Origin: Symsagittifera roscoffensis
Taxonomy: Eukaryota > Xenacoelomorpha > Acoela > Convolutidae
Assembly (NCBI RefSeq): GCF_963678635.1
Contig: NC_087066.1
Span: forward strand, 22,601,996-22,665,995
Reading direction: 5' to 3'
Length of the DNA stretch: 64,000 nt
Made by a program: the position numbers and the translations under genes. The notes under the pieces are model-generated. The model ran no database searches. It had not been told where the DNA came from and worked only from the letters and a program-made list of their open reading frames with translations. Of this stretch, positions 22,644 to 35,383 are shown piece by piece; position 1 is the first letter of the stretch, and each line of letters begins with the position of its first letter.

Positions 22644-25609
22644 TGTTTAATTAGCAAATTTTATTATGGCGGGCTTTGGAGATTGATTTACACTTTGCAT
22701 AAATCTCGTTACATTTCAACCATTCTCAATTAATACCTAAAAAAGTTAAAAATACAAAAAAATACCTACAAAAGTTAAAAATACAAAAAAAAGAGAAAAT
22801 AAGCACACAGAATTAAAGCCGACCGACCTCGGTGTCGAAAATCTGCCGAAAATTTACCAAAGTTTTTCAGCACAGATAAAAATTACTTTGCAACTCCTAA
22901 TGTTCACCCAAGGTACATATGCAGTTAATACACACTACTCCAACCATGCAATTAATACAGCGGTAAAAAACTACCATTTGACCATCTGTTACCAAAATAA
23001 TTTTAAAAATTTCTAATACCCCGTTGCAAAACCTTTGCCTATCGCAAGATTAAAACAAAACAATTTTTTCAAGAAAAGCACTCGTGAACCAAATTGACTG
23101 CAAATGTTCAATTTAACTACAAAACATTGCTATTTGAATGGTTTTTAGACATTTTGGTTGCTTTGTAGGTATGGCGGCCTGAATGGACTTCGAAAAAAAA
23201 GTTGGCAAAAAACTACTCTGTGAAATCTGCCATCCAGCTATAAAACATTTAATTATCTGAACTTACCTCGATACCTACCTACAGTTCGCAAAAAAACTTA
23301 TAATTTTTAAAATAGGCTTTCCAAGTGTTCTTCAAAGCAAGCCAATTAATTATTTGAAAAAAAAAACGAGTCAATTTCAAGCGATCTTTTTGAACCAATT
23401 CAGTTTGTTAGATGAAATTGCTTCGTTGAAAGTTAACCCATGCATTTCTAGCTTGAAAATTATTAGCTTGAAAATTATTAGCTTGAAATGATTAACCGTA
23501 AACTCAATGTTTATAGTTGAAACGAAATTGACCGATTTTGGGTTTTTTCAGGATTTTGATTATATTCATGAAATTTGTATCTTGTTGCAAGCTACTCAGA
23601 AGAATCAAATTTACTAAATTACGTTCATGCATGAATTGATTAACTGAAAGTCATCTAGTCAAATGCTTCTGACAAACATCAAGCTAAAAAAATGGCTGAA
23701 CTTTAAATCATTTGCATTGTTTCAAAAGCTTGAATTAGTTCGCAAAAGTGACAAAAAACCCAGCTAATCTTTTGACCCAAAAAGAGTTGAAACATTTTGT
23801 GGATCTTTTAAGGATCCTCTGAAAAAAGGCTGTTTCACGTCATAGCCCACTTCAATTCCTTGAAATGTAAAAGAGTGGGCCCAGTTAGGCAAGTATGCGT
23901 GTGAGTGTCGCGCACCACTGTCACTGAGCATTCAACTGTAATCCAGTAATTCAATAGAAATGATTAACTTCACTGAAAAAATTTGCTTCACTCACTCGAA
24001 CTTAGTTGATAGTTCAATTGACTTCGCGGCGAAAAAAACTGAATGACTCTTGAGGCTTTTGCTAGATTGGGGGACTCTGCGCTTCAATCGGGACTCCTCT
24101 ATTGCATATTTGACCCCCTTCTACTGCTTAGTAACAGAAAACTGCCTTAGAATGCCCTGGCCTGCCTTGCTTTGCGCTGCCCTACTTAACTTTGCCCAGC
24201 CATGCTCCTTGCCTTCCCCTTCCCTACCCCTTTTACCGTTTCCCTGCTTTCTTTCGGCTACCCTGCCTTGGAATGCTCTGCCCTGCCTTTCCATGTGCTG
24301 CTTTGCTCTGCCCTGCCTTGCTTTGCGCTGGTCTGCCTTGCTTTGAGTTGCAATGTGCTTCCTTGCCTTGCCCCTCCTTCCATTGCCTTGCCTTCCACTG
24401 CCTTGCCTTGCTTTGAGCTACAATGCTCTTCCTTGCCTTGCCCCTCCTTGCCTTGTTTGCGCTACTTGGATCTTCCTTGCCTTGCCCCTCCTTCCACTGC
24501 CCTGCCTTGCGCTACCGTACCTTGTTTGTGCAGCCCTGCACTGCAATGCGCTGCCCTGCTATTTTCCACTTTGCCCTGCCTTGCACCGTCCTGCATTACG
24601 CTGCCCTGACTCCCTTACCTTGGGCTACCGTACCTTGTTTGTACAGCCCTGCATTACGCTGCCCTGACCCCCTTGCCTTGCGCTTCCTTGCGCTGTCCTG
24701 TCCCTTGCCTTGCCTTGTGCTGCCCTCCCTTCCCTTACGCTGCCCTGCCCCTCCTTGCCTTGCGCTGCCCTGCCCTCAAAACTTCTAGACATTTGATCTT
24801 GACCAATCCAAGTTCGTTTTATTCTGAAGTTCCAATTGATTTCGTAAACATAACGTCTGGCGATCTGTTAAACATGGCGCCCATAGAAGTTGAAAACGAC
24901 TTACAATAAAATGAAAGGTTTCCCTCAAATTGTTTCGTAGGCAAACCCGCATTTCTTTGCAGCTTCCTCGAGCAATTTCACACGCTGCTGAAGACTTCCT
25001 TCAGAGAATGTAAATTGCTTTTTAGACACAGATTAAATAGGTAAACCTCTGACACCAATGATTGATATTTGGACGAACGTATTAGAAATCACTATGTCTC
25101 GATTCGTTACTTATTCGAGATCAAAGCTTTTTCAAAAAAGACCCAATAAAATAGTAGCCTAACATAGAAAATCGAGATTTTGCTTTTATTTCTGTCAACT
25201 AGTGTATAATTGCGCTTGTTTTTGTAAATCTCTAGGTTTCTTTTTTTGTTCGATCACGTTTTGGTTTTTCAGACCTTCACACTTTTGCTGATCGACAGAG
25301 GCGTTTGTCTTCCTTTTAACAATGGAAATAACACTTTGAGCTGCAATGCTCTTCCTTGCCTTGCCCCTCCTTCCACTGCCTTGCCTTGCGCTGCCTTATC
25401 TTGTTTGTGCAGCCCTGCATTGCAACGCGCTGCCCTGCCATGCTACTCCTTGCCCTGTCTTGCGCAGTCCTGCATTACGCTGCCCTGATCCCCTTGCCTG
25501 CTTTGCGCTACTTGGATCTTCCTTGCCTTGCCCCTCCTTCCACTGCCCTGCCTTGCGCTACCGTACCTTGTTTGTGCAGCCCTGCACTGCAATGCGCTGC
25601 CCTGCTATT
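22644..25609. repeat. 5203-bp tandem duplication, copy 2
   Basis: Essentially identical to 17441-20406, including the joint left by the 577-base deletion. From about 25610 it diverges into the older part of the array. The near absence of differences means a very recent event, homogenisation, or an assembly effect. Confidence 0.88.
24154..24777 (+). repeat. Pentanucleotide island 6
   Basis: Copy of island 2 within the second 5203-bp copy. Confidence 0.88.
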
Positions 25610-25868
25610 CTCCACTTTGCGCTGCCTTGCACCGTCCTGTATTACGCTGCCCTGATTCCCTTGCCTTGGGCTACCATACCTTGTTTGTACAGCCCTGCAC
25701 TACAATGCGCTGCCCTGCCATGCTCCAACTTACCCTGCGCTGGGCAGTCCTGCATTACGCTGCCCTGACCCCCTTGCCTTGCGCTGTCCTGTCCCTTGCC
25801 TTGCCTGGTGCTGCCTTGCCTTCCCTTACGCTGCCCTGCCCCTCCTTGCCTTACGCTACCCTGCCCTC
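24778..25868 (+). repeat. Array unit with island 7
   Basis: Same as the 1046-bp unit up to about 25609, then a diverged island end with an extra phrase; island 7 is 25340-25868. It joins the recent and the older parts of the array. Confidence 0.85.
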
Positions 25869-27196
25869 AAAATGATCTTGACCAATCCAAGTTCGTTTTA
25901 TTTTGAAGTTCCAATTCATTTTGTAAACATAACGTCTGGCGATCTGTTAAACATGGCGCCCATAGAAGTTGAAAACGACTTACAATAAAATGAAAGGTTT
26001 CCCTCAAATTGTTTCGTAGGCAAACCCGCATTTCTTTGCAGCTTCCTCCAGCAATTTCACACGCTGCTGAAGACTTCCTTCAGAGAATGTAATTTGCTTT
26101 TTGAGACACAGATTAAATAGGCAAACCTCTGACACCAATGATTGATATTTGGGAGAACGTATTAGAGATCACTATGTCTCGATTCGTTACTTATTCGAGT
26201 TCAAAGCTTTTTCAAAAAAGACCCAATGAAATAGTCGCTTAATATAGAAAATCAAGATTTTGCTTGTATTTCTGTCGACTAGTGTATAATTGCGCTTAAT
26301 TTTGTAAATCTTTGAGTTTCTTTTTTTGTTTTCTCAATTTAAAACACGACCAACGAAAGGCAATATGAAAAGTCACTCTTCCATTGGCACCAAAAATAAG
26401 TCACGGCAAACAATTTACTATTATTATATAATAGTAAATAATTTTCAAGTGAGGCCACTACGCAATGAACTGTGGAAATACGCAATTCGTTTGCAATATC
26501 ATCACTTGAGAGCGCGCCAAAAAACTAAATTTTTTTCCCGCATTTCACAAAAAAAACATCTATTTTCATCGAAAAAAAATTACATCACCTGAAAGCTTTT
26601 TCGTTGTCAATTAACTCTTACGATTGCAAAATTTTGACGAAGCTATAGCAACTGATTCATAGGCAAGTTGTTTGTACTCTATTGAGGATTTTTAATTAAC
26701 ACCAATTCCATTCTCGAAGACGAGCGGTTTCCATTTGAGTTAACATGGGCATTTTTCTTTGAACGCCACGTCAAAAGGAAGCTGTTGGAAGTCACGAAAA
26801 AGTCGTATTAATGTTGTAATGAACAATTGGATTTTAAAGTTCATTTCCATGGCTTCTCGTATTTAAGCCAATTAGATATAGCCAATAGACAGTTGAGAAA
26901 AGATTCCATGAACGCAAGTAAACAGAAAAAAACACTGGCATGTTTTCGAAAAAACCTCAACTTTTGAAATTCAGAGAAGCAAAAGATCGCCATAAAGCTC
27001 TTTAAATTTCTAGAACCCTTTACAGTTGACAATTTTTCGAAAAAATTAACACAATTAGAGAAAATCTGATAGTGCTGGGAAATCTGAAAACTAAATTCCG
27101 CTTTGGAAACTAGTCGATCACGTTTTTCCAGACCTTCACTTTTGCTGGTCGATAGAGGCGTTTGTATTTCTTTTAACAATGGAAATAACACTTTGA
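25869..27196 (+). repeat. Long array spacer
   Basis: Full-length spacer: after TTTCTTTTTTTGTT it continues through TTCTCAATTTAAAAC, GAGAGCGCGCC, CATTTCCATGGCTTCTCG, GACAGTTG and GGAAATCTG blocks before returning to the next island. Non-coding; frames are short and unshared between copies. Confidence 0.8.
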
Positions 27197-27744
27197 GCTG
27201 CAATGCTCTTCCTTGCCTTGCTCCTACTTCCACTGCTCTGCCTCTCCTTGCGCTGCCTTACCTTGTTTGTGCAGCCCTGCACTGCAACGCGCTGCCCTGC
27301 CATTCTAATCCTTGCCCTGTCTTGCGCAGTCCTGCATTACGCTGCCCTGATTCCCATGCCTTGCTTTGCGCTACTTGAATCTTCCTTGCCTTGCCCCTCC
27401 TTCCACTGCTCTGCCTTGCATAATCGTACCTTGTTTGTGCCGCCCTGCACTGCGCTGCCCTGCTATTCCCACTTTGCCCTGCCTTGCACCGTCCTGCAGT
27501 ACGCTGCCCTGATTTCCTTGCCTTGGACTACCGTACTTTGTTTGTACAGTCCTGCACTACGATGCGCTGCCCTGTCATGCTCCACCTTGCCCTGCGCTGC
27601 GCAGTCCTGCGTTACACTGCCCTGATCCCCTTGCCTTGCGCTTCCCTGCCTTGCCTTGCGCTGTCCTGTCCCTTGCCTTGCCTTGTGCTGCCCTGCCTTC
27701 CCTTACGCTGCCCTGCCTCTCCTTGCCTTGCGCTGACCTGGCAT
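27197..27744 (+). repeat. Pentanucleotide island 8
   Basis: (CYTGC)n island, more diverged than islands 2-7, same orientation. Confidence 0.85.
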
Positions 27745-29657
27745 CAAAACTTCTAGAGATTTGATCTTGACCAACCCAAGTTCGTTTTATTTTGAAGTTC
27801 CAATTGATTTCGTAAACATAACGACTGGTGATCTGTTAAACATGGCGCACATAGCAATTGAAACGACTTACATTTAAATGAAAGGTTTCCCTCATACTGT
27901 TTCACAAGCCAAGCACGAATTTCTTTGGAGCTTCCTCGAGCAATTTCACACGCTGCTGAAGACTTCCTTCAGAGAATGTAATTTGCTTTTTTAGACAGAT
28001 TAAATAGGTAAACCTCTGACACCAATGATTGATATTTGGATGAACGTATTAGAGATCACTATTTCTCGATTCCTTACTAATTCGAGTTCAAAATTTTTTC
28101 AAAAAAGACCCAATAAAATAGTCGCTTAACATAGAAAATCAAGATTTTGCTTTTATTTCTGTCCTCAGTGTATAATTGCGCTTTTTTTTGTAAATCTTTG
28201 GGTTTCTTTTTTTGTTTTCTCAATTTAAAACACGACCAACGAAAGGCACTATAAAAAGTCACTCTTCCATTCGCACCTAAAATAAGTCACGGCAAACTAT
28301 TAACTTAAATTATATCATAATTAAAAATTTTCAAGTGAGGCCACTACGCAATCAACTGTAGAAATACGCAATTCGTTTACAATATCATCACTTGAGAGCG
28401 CGCCGAAAAACTAAAATTTTTTCCCGCATTTGAAAAAAACATCGAATTTCATAGAAAAAATTACATCACCTGGATGCTCTTTCAATGTCAAGTAACTTTT
28501 ACGATTGCAAAATTTTTTTGACAAAGGTAAAGCAACTAATTCATAGGCAATTTGTTTGTACTCTATTGAGGATTTTCAACTAACACCAGTTCCATTTTCG
28601 AAGACGAGCGGTTTTCATTTGAGTTAGCATGGGCATTTTTCTTTGAACGCCACGTCAAAAGGAAGCTGCTGGAAGTCACGAAAAAGTCGTATTAATGTTG
28701 TAATGAACACTTGGATTTTAAAATTCATTTCTATGGCTTCTCGTATTTAAGCCAATTAGACATAGCCAATAGACAGTTGAAAAAAGTTTCCATGAACGCA
28801 AGTAAACAGAAAAAAAACACTGGCATGTTTTAGAAAAAACCCCAACTTACGAAATTCAGCGAAACAAAGATCGCCATAAAGCTCTTTAAATTTCTAGAAC
28901 CAATTGTAGTTGACATTTTCTTTGAAAAAATAACACAATTAAAGAAAATCTGATTTTGCTGGGAAATCTGGAAACTAAATTCCACTTTCGAAACTAGAAG
29001 TCGATAACGTTTTTCGAGCGCCACAAAACTATTTTTTCCAGCGTTTTGAAAAAATCTACTTTCATAGAAAAAACTACATCACCTTAGCGCTCTTTCAATG
29101 TCAATTAACTCTAACGATTGCAAATTTTTGACGAAGGTAAAGCAACTGATTCATAGGCAAGTTGTTTGTACTCCATTGAGGATTTTTAATTAACACCAGT
29201 TCCATTTCGAAGACGAGCGGTTTTCATTTGAGTTAACATGCGCATTTTTCTTTGAACGCCACGTCAAAAGGAAGCGGCTGGAAGTCAAGAAAAAGTCGTA
29301 TTAATGTTGTAATGAACAATTGGATTTTAAAGTTCATTTCCATGGCTTCTCGTATTTAAGCCAATTAGATATAGCCAATCGACAGTTGAAAAAAGATTCC
29401 ATGAACGCAAGTAAACAGAAAAAAACACTGGCATGTTTTAGAAAAAAAACCTCAACTTTTGAAATTCAGAGAAGCAAAAGATCGCCATAAAGCTCTTTAA
29501 ATTTCTAGAACCCTTTACAGTTGACAATTTTTCGAAAAATCAACACAATTAGAGAAAATCTGATAGTGCTGGGAAATCTGGAAACCAAATTCCGCTTTGG
29601 AAACTAGAGGCGATAGAGGCGTTTGTCTTTCTTTTAACAATGGAAATAACACTTTGA
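27745..29657 (+). repeat. Long array spacer with internal duplication
   Basis: The sub-block from the CGCGCC phrase to the GAAACTAGA phrase is present twice (about 28400-29000 and 29030-29610), which makes this unit longer. Non-coding. Confidence 0.78.
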
Positions 29658-30184
29658 TCTGCAATGCTCTTCCTTGCCTTGCTCCTACTTCCACTGCTCT
29701 GCCTTGCCTTGCGCTGCCTTACCTTGTTTGTGCAGCCCTGCCATTCTAATCCTTGCCCTGTCTTGCGCAGTCCTGCATTACGCTGCCCTGATCCCCATGC
29801 CTTGCTTTGCGCTAATTGGATCTTCCTTGCCTTGCCCCTTCTTCCACTGCCCTGCCTTGCGCTATCGTACCTTGTTTGTGCAGCCCTGCACTGCGCTGCC
29901 CGGCTATTCCCACTTTGCCCTGCCTTGCACCGTCCTGCAGTACGCTCCCCTGGCTCGCTTGCCTTGGACTATCGTACCTTCTTTGTACAGCCCTGAACTA
30001 CGATGCGCTGCCCTGTCATGCTCCACCTTGCCCTGCGCTGCGCAGTCCTGCGTTACATTGCCCTGATCCCCTTGCCTTGCGCTTCCCTGCCTTGCCTTGC
30101 GCTGTCCTGTCCCTTGCCTTGCCTTGTGCTGCCCTGCCTTCCCTTACAATGGCCTGCCCCTCCTTGCCTTGCGCTGATCTGGCA
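29658..30184 (+). repeat. Pentanucleotide island 9
   Basis: (CYTGC)n island, diverged, same orientation. Confidence 0.85.
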
Positions 30185-32103
30185 TCAAAACTTCTAGACA
30201 TATGATCTTGACCAATCCAAGTTATTTTATTTTGAAGTTCCAATTGATTTCGTAAACATAACGACTGGTGATCTGTTAAACATGGCGCCCATAGCAATTG
30301 AAACGACTTACAATTAAATGAAAGGTTTCCCTCAAATTGTTTCACAAGCCAAGCACGAATTTCTTTGGAGCTTCCTCGAGCAATTTCACACGCTGCTGAT
30401 GACTTCCTTCAGACAATGTAATATGCTTTTTTAGACACCGATGAAATAGGTAAACCTCTGACACTAATGATTGATATTTGGATGAACGTATTAGAGATCA
30501 CTATTTCTCGATTCGTTACTAATTCGAGTTCAAAATTTTTTCAAAAAAGACCCAATAAAAAAGACGCTTAACATAGAAAATCAAGATTTTGCATTTATTT
30601 CTGTCGACTAGTGTATAATTGCGCTTAACTTTGTAAATCTCTGGGTTTCTTTTTTTGTTTTCTCAATTTAAAACAGGACCAACGAAAGGCACTAAAAATC
30701 ACTCTTCCATTGGCACCTAAAATAAGTCACGGCAAACTATTAACTATAATTATATAATAGTAAATAATTTTCAGTGAGGCCACTACGCAACCAACTGTAG
30801 AAATACGCAATTCGTTTACAATATCATCACTTGAGAGCGCGCCGAAAAACTAAATTTTTTTCCCGCATTTGAAAAAAACATCGAATTTCATAGAAAAAAA
30901 TTACATCACCTGGATGCTCTTTCAATGTCAAGTAACTTTTACGATTGCAAAATTTTGACGAAGGTAAAGCAATTGGTTCATAGGCAAGTTGTTTCTACTC
31001 TATTGAGGATTTTTAACTAACACCAGTTCCATTTTCGAAGACGAGCGGTTTTCATTTGAGTTAGGATGGGCATTTTTCTTTGAACGCCACGTCAAAAGGA
31101 AGCTGCTGGAAGTCACGAAAAAGTCATATTAATGTTGTAATGAACAATTGGATTTCAAAATTCATTTCTATGGCTTCTCGTATTTAAGCCAGTTAGACAT
31201 AGCCAATAGACAGTTGAAAAAAGTTTCCATGAACGCAAGTAAACAGAAAAAAACACTGGCCTGTTTTAGAAAAAACCTCAATTTTCGAAATTCAGCGAAA
31301 CAAAGATCGCCATAAAGCTCTTTAAATTTCTAGAACCATTTGTAGTTGACATTTTCTTTGAAAAAATAACACAATTAAAGAAAATCTGATTTTGCTGGGA
31401 AATCTGGAAACTAAATTCCACTTTCGAAACTACAAGTCGATAACGTTATTCGAGCGCAACAAAACTTTTTTCCAGCGTTTTAAAAAAAATCGAGTTTCAT
31501 AGAAAAAATTAAATCACCTCAACGCTCTTTCAATGTCAATTAACTCCAACGATTGCAAATTTTTGACGAAAGTAAAGCAACTGATTCATAGGCAAGTTGT
31601 TTGTACTCTATTGAGGATTTTTAATTAACAGCAGTTTTTATTTGAGTTAACATGGACATTTTTCTTTGAGCGCCACGTCAAAAGGAAGCTGCTGGAAGTC
31701 ACGAAAAAGTCGAACCAATGTTGTAAGGAACAATTGGATTTTGAAATTCATTTCCATGGCTTCTCGTATTTAAGCAAATTAGACATAGCCAATAGACAGT
31801 TGAAAAAAGATTCCATGAATGCAAGTAAACAGAAATAAACACTGGCTTGTTTTAGAAAAAACCTCAACTTTCGAACTTCAGAGAAACCAAGATCGCCATA
31901 AAGCTTTGTAAATTTCTAGAACCCTTTACAGTTGACATTTTTTGAAAAAAATAACACAATTAGAGAAAATCTGATAGTGCTGGGAAATCTGGAAACTAAA
32001 TTCCGCTTTGGAAACTAGAAGTCGATCACGTTTTTCCAGACCTTCACACTTTTGCTGGTCGATAGAGGCGTTTGTCTTTTTTTAACAATGGAAATAACAC
32101 TTT
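30185..32103 (+). repeat. Long array spacer with the same internal duplication
   Basis: Same layout as 27745-29657, with sub-blocks at about 30835-31440 and 31455-32030. Both units probably descend from one already-duplicated unit. Confidence 0.75.
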
Positions 32104-32911
32104 GAGCTGCAATGCTCTTCCTTGCCTTGCTCCTACTTCCACTGCTCTGCCTTGCCTTGCGCTGCCGTGCACTGCAACGCGCTGCCCTGCCATGCTACTC
32201 CTTGCCCTGTCATCGGCTCTTAAAAACAACGTTCATCGGCTCTTAAAAACAAAACAAAAAACAAACGAAGGAAAGCTCAGTTTGATCATTCGCATCGCAC
32301 TAAATAAGTATAATCTGTTTAAAAGCTTAGGGATTGTCACTGCTACCAACTAGCTTCCGATACAGAACCATATCAGATTAATAAATTAATTTTAAAAAAA
32401 GGAAAATGAACCGACGGAAACTAGGACAAAAACCACGAATCCAATGACGAATCGTTTTTTTTTCAGAAAATTATTAATTAACCCATATGATGGTATATTA
32501 CGCTGCCCTGATCCCCTTGCCTTGCTTTGCGCTACTTGGATCTTCCTTGCCTTGTCCCTCCTTCCACTGCCCTGCCTTGCGCTATCGTACCTTGTTTTTG
32601 CAGCCCTGCACTGCGATGCGCTGCCCTTCTATTCCCACTTTGCCCTGCCTTGCACCGTCCTGCAGTACGCTGCCCTGATTCCCTTGCCTTGGACTACCGT
32701 ACCTTGTCTGAATAGCCCTGCACTACGATGCGCTGCCCTGCCATACTCCACCTTGCCCTGCGCTGCGCAGTCCTGCATTACACTGCCCTGACCCCCTTGC
32801 CTTGCGCTTCCCTGCCTAGCCTTGCGCTCTCCTGTCCCTTGCCTTGCCTTGTGCTGCCCTGCCTTCCCTTACGCTGCCCTGCCCCTCCTTGCCTTGCGCT
32901 GCCCTGCCCTC
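32104..32911 (+). repeat. Islands 10 and 11 split by a 290-base AT-rich insert
   Basis: Island 10 (32104-32210) breaks off at ATCGGCTCTTAAAAAC. A segment to about 32498 follows, then island 11 (32499-32911). The same segment precedes island 12 at 34703-34970 and ends the array at 37147-37432. Confidence 0.78.
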
Positions 32912-34970
32912 AAAATTTCGAGACATTTGATCTTGACCAATCCAAGTTCGTTTTATTTTGAAGTTCCAATTGATTTCGTAAACATAACGACTGGTGATCT
33001 GTCAAACATGGCGCCCATAGCAATTGAAACGACTTACAATTAAATGAAAGGTTTCCCTCAAATTGTTTCACAAGCAAAGCACGATTTTCTTAGGAGCTTC
33101 CTCGAGCAATTTCACACGCTGCTGAACACTTCCTTCAGAGAATGTAAATTGCTTTTTTAGACACAGATCAAATAGGTAAACCTCTGACACTAATGATTGA
33201 TATTTGGATGAACGTATTAGAGATCACTATTTCTCGATTCGTTACTAATTCGAGTTCAAAATTTTTCAAAAAAGACCCAATAAAATAGTCGCTTAACATA
33301 GAAAATCAAGATTTTGCATTTATTTGTGTCGACTAGTGTATAATTGCGCTTAATTTTGTAAATCTCTGGGTGTCTTTTTTTTGTTTTCTCAATTTAAAAC
33401 AGGACCAACGAAAGGCATTATAAAATCACTCTTCCATTGGCACCTGAAATAAGTCACGGCAAACTATTAACTATTTTTATAAAATATTAAATAATTTTCA
33501 AGTGAGGCGACTACGCAATCAACTGTAGAAACACGCAATTCGTTTACAATATCATCACTTGAGAGCGCGCCAAAAAACTAAAACTTTTTCCCGCATTTCA
33601 AAAAACATCGAGTTTCATAGAAAAAAATTACATCACCTGGAAGCTCTTTCAATGTCAATTAACTCTTTTACGATTGCAAATTTTTGACGAAGGTAAAGCA
33701 ACTGGTTCAAAGGCAAGTTGTTTGTACTCAATTGAGGATTTTTAATTAACACCAGTTCCATTCTGGAAGACAAGCAGTTTTTATTTGAGTTAACATGGAC
33801 ATTTTTCTTTGAGCGCCACGTCAAAAGGAAGCTGTTGGAAGTCACGAAAAAGTCGAATCAATGTTGTAATGAACAATTGGATTTTGAAATTCATTTCCAT
33901 GGCTTCTCGTATTTAAGCAAATTAGACATAGCCAATAGACAGTTGAAAAAAGATTCCATGAACGCAAGTAAACAGAAATAAACACTGGCTTGTTTTAGAA
34001 AAAACCTCAACTTTCGAACTTCAGAGAAACAAAGATCGCCATAAAGCTTTGTAAATTTCTAGAACCCTTTACAGTTGACATTTTTTGAAAAAATTAACAC
34101 AATTAGAGAAAGTCTGATAGTGCTGGAAAATCTGGAAACTAAATTCCGCTTTCGAGACTAGAAGTCGATCACGTTTTTCGAGACCTTCACACTTTTGCTG
34201 TTCGATAGAGGCGTTTGTCATCCTTTTAACAATGGAAATGCACTGAACTTTAAAAAAAATCAGAAGTCAAACGCGAAAAATCAAAACTGAGCGTGAACAT
34301 TTGAAGACTTTTCCATGAAAAACAAATATCACCAAGACCTATATAAGAGTTCTCACAACGTTCATAACTCTTCAAAAAACTGTCTAGTGATCAACAATTA
34401 AGGAATGATATCAATCGAAGTTATTATCAATCTCTTTCAAGTTTTGTAGGGTATTCGGAAGTTCTAGGATAGATTGAAATAAAAAACTTCCAGTTTTCTC
34501 TTAGGATATGTTTGATTATGTCTTCAGCGTATTTGAGTCGAAACCATTTTGACAGAACAAAGGAAATAACCTGAACTTAGAAAAAAAATCAAAAATCAAA
34601 CCGCAAAAAAAGTATTGAGCCGGAACCAATTTTAAGACTTCTCCTGATAAAAAAAACGAACAAAAAAATAAATACGAACTATATAAGAGTCTGAACTACG
34701 TTCATCGGCTCTTAAAAACAAAACAAAAAACAAACGAAGGAAAGCTCAGTTTGATCATTCGCATCGCACTAAATAAGTAAAATCTGTTTAAAAACTTAGG
34801 GATTGTCACTGCTACCAAATAGCTTCCGATACAGAACCAGATCAGATTAATAGCTTAAATTGTTACAAAAGGAAAATGAACCGACGGAAACTAGGACAAA
34901 AACCACGAATCCAATGACGAATCGTTTTTTTTTTTCAAAAAATTATTAATTAACCTATATGATGGTATAT
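32912..34970 (+). repeat. Long array spacer with TATATAAG-bearing segment
   Basis: Full spacer followed, after the TTTTAACAATGGAAATGCACTG phrase, by a segment with two TATATAAGAG motifs (34340 and 34680) and AACGTTCAT or TACGTTCAT downstream. The same extra segment is in the next unit and in the 41-48 kb repeats. Confidence 0.75.
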
Positions 34971-35383
34971 TACGCTGCCCTGATCCCCTTGCCTTGCTTT
35001 GCGCCACTTGGATCTTCCTTGCCTTGTCCCTCCTTCCACTGCCCTGCCTTGCGCTATCGTACCTTGTTTGTGCAGCCCTGCACTGCGATGCGCTGCCCTT
35101 CTATTCCCACTTTGCCCTGCCTTGCACCGTCCTGCAGTACGCTGCCCTGATTCCCGTGCCTTGGACTACCGTACCTTGTTTGTACAGCCCTGCACTACGA
35201 TGCGCTGCCCTGCTATGCTCCACCTTGCCCTGCGCTGCGCAGTCCTGCATTACACTGCCCTGACCCCCTTGCCTTGCGCTTCCCTGCCTAGCCTTGCGCT
35301 GTCCTGTCCCTTGCCTTGCCTTGTGCTGCCCTGCCTTCCCTTACGCTGCCCTGCCCCTCCTTGCCTTGCGCTGCCCTGCCCTC
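34971..35383 (+). repeat. Pentanucleotide island 12 (last)
   Basis: Last (CYTGC)n island, close in sequence to island 11. Confidence 0.85.

Larger units (their letters stand above)
14785..26852. repeat. Tandem segmental duplication, copy 2 (internally expanded)
   Basis: Begins with the truncated TAT copy and ends at the point (GGCTTCTCGT, 26851-26860) matching the end of copy 1. It is longer than copy 1 because its island and spacer were later amplified: the 1046-bp units and the 5203-bp duplication lie inside it. The 14785-14789 junction shows GCTTC microhomology between the TAT sequence and the spacer sequence. Confidence 0.85.
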
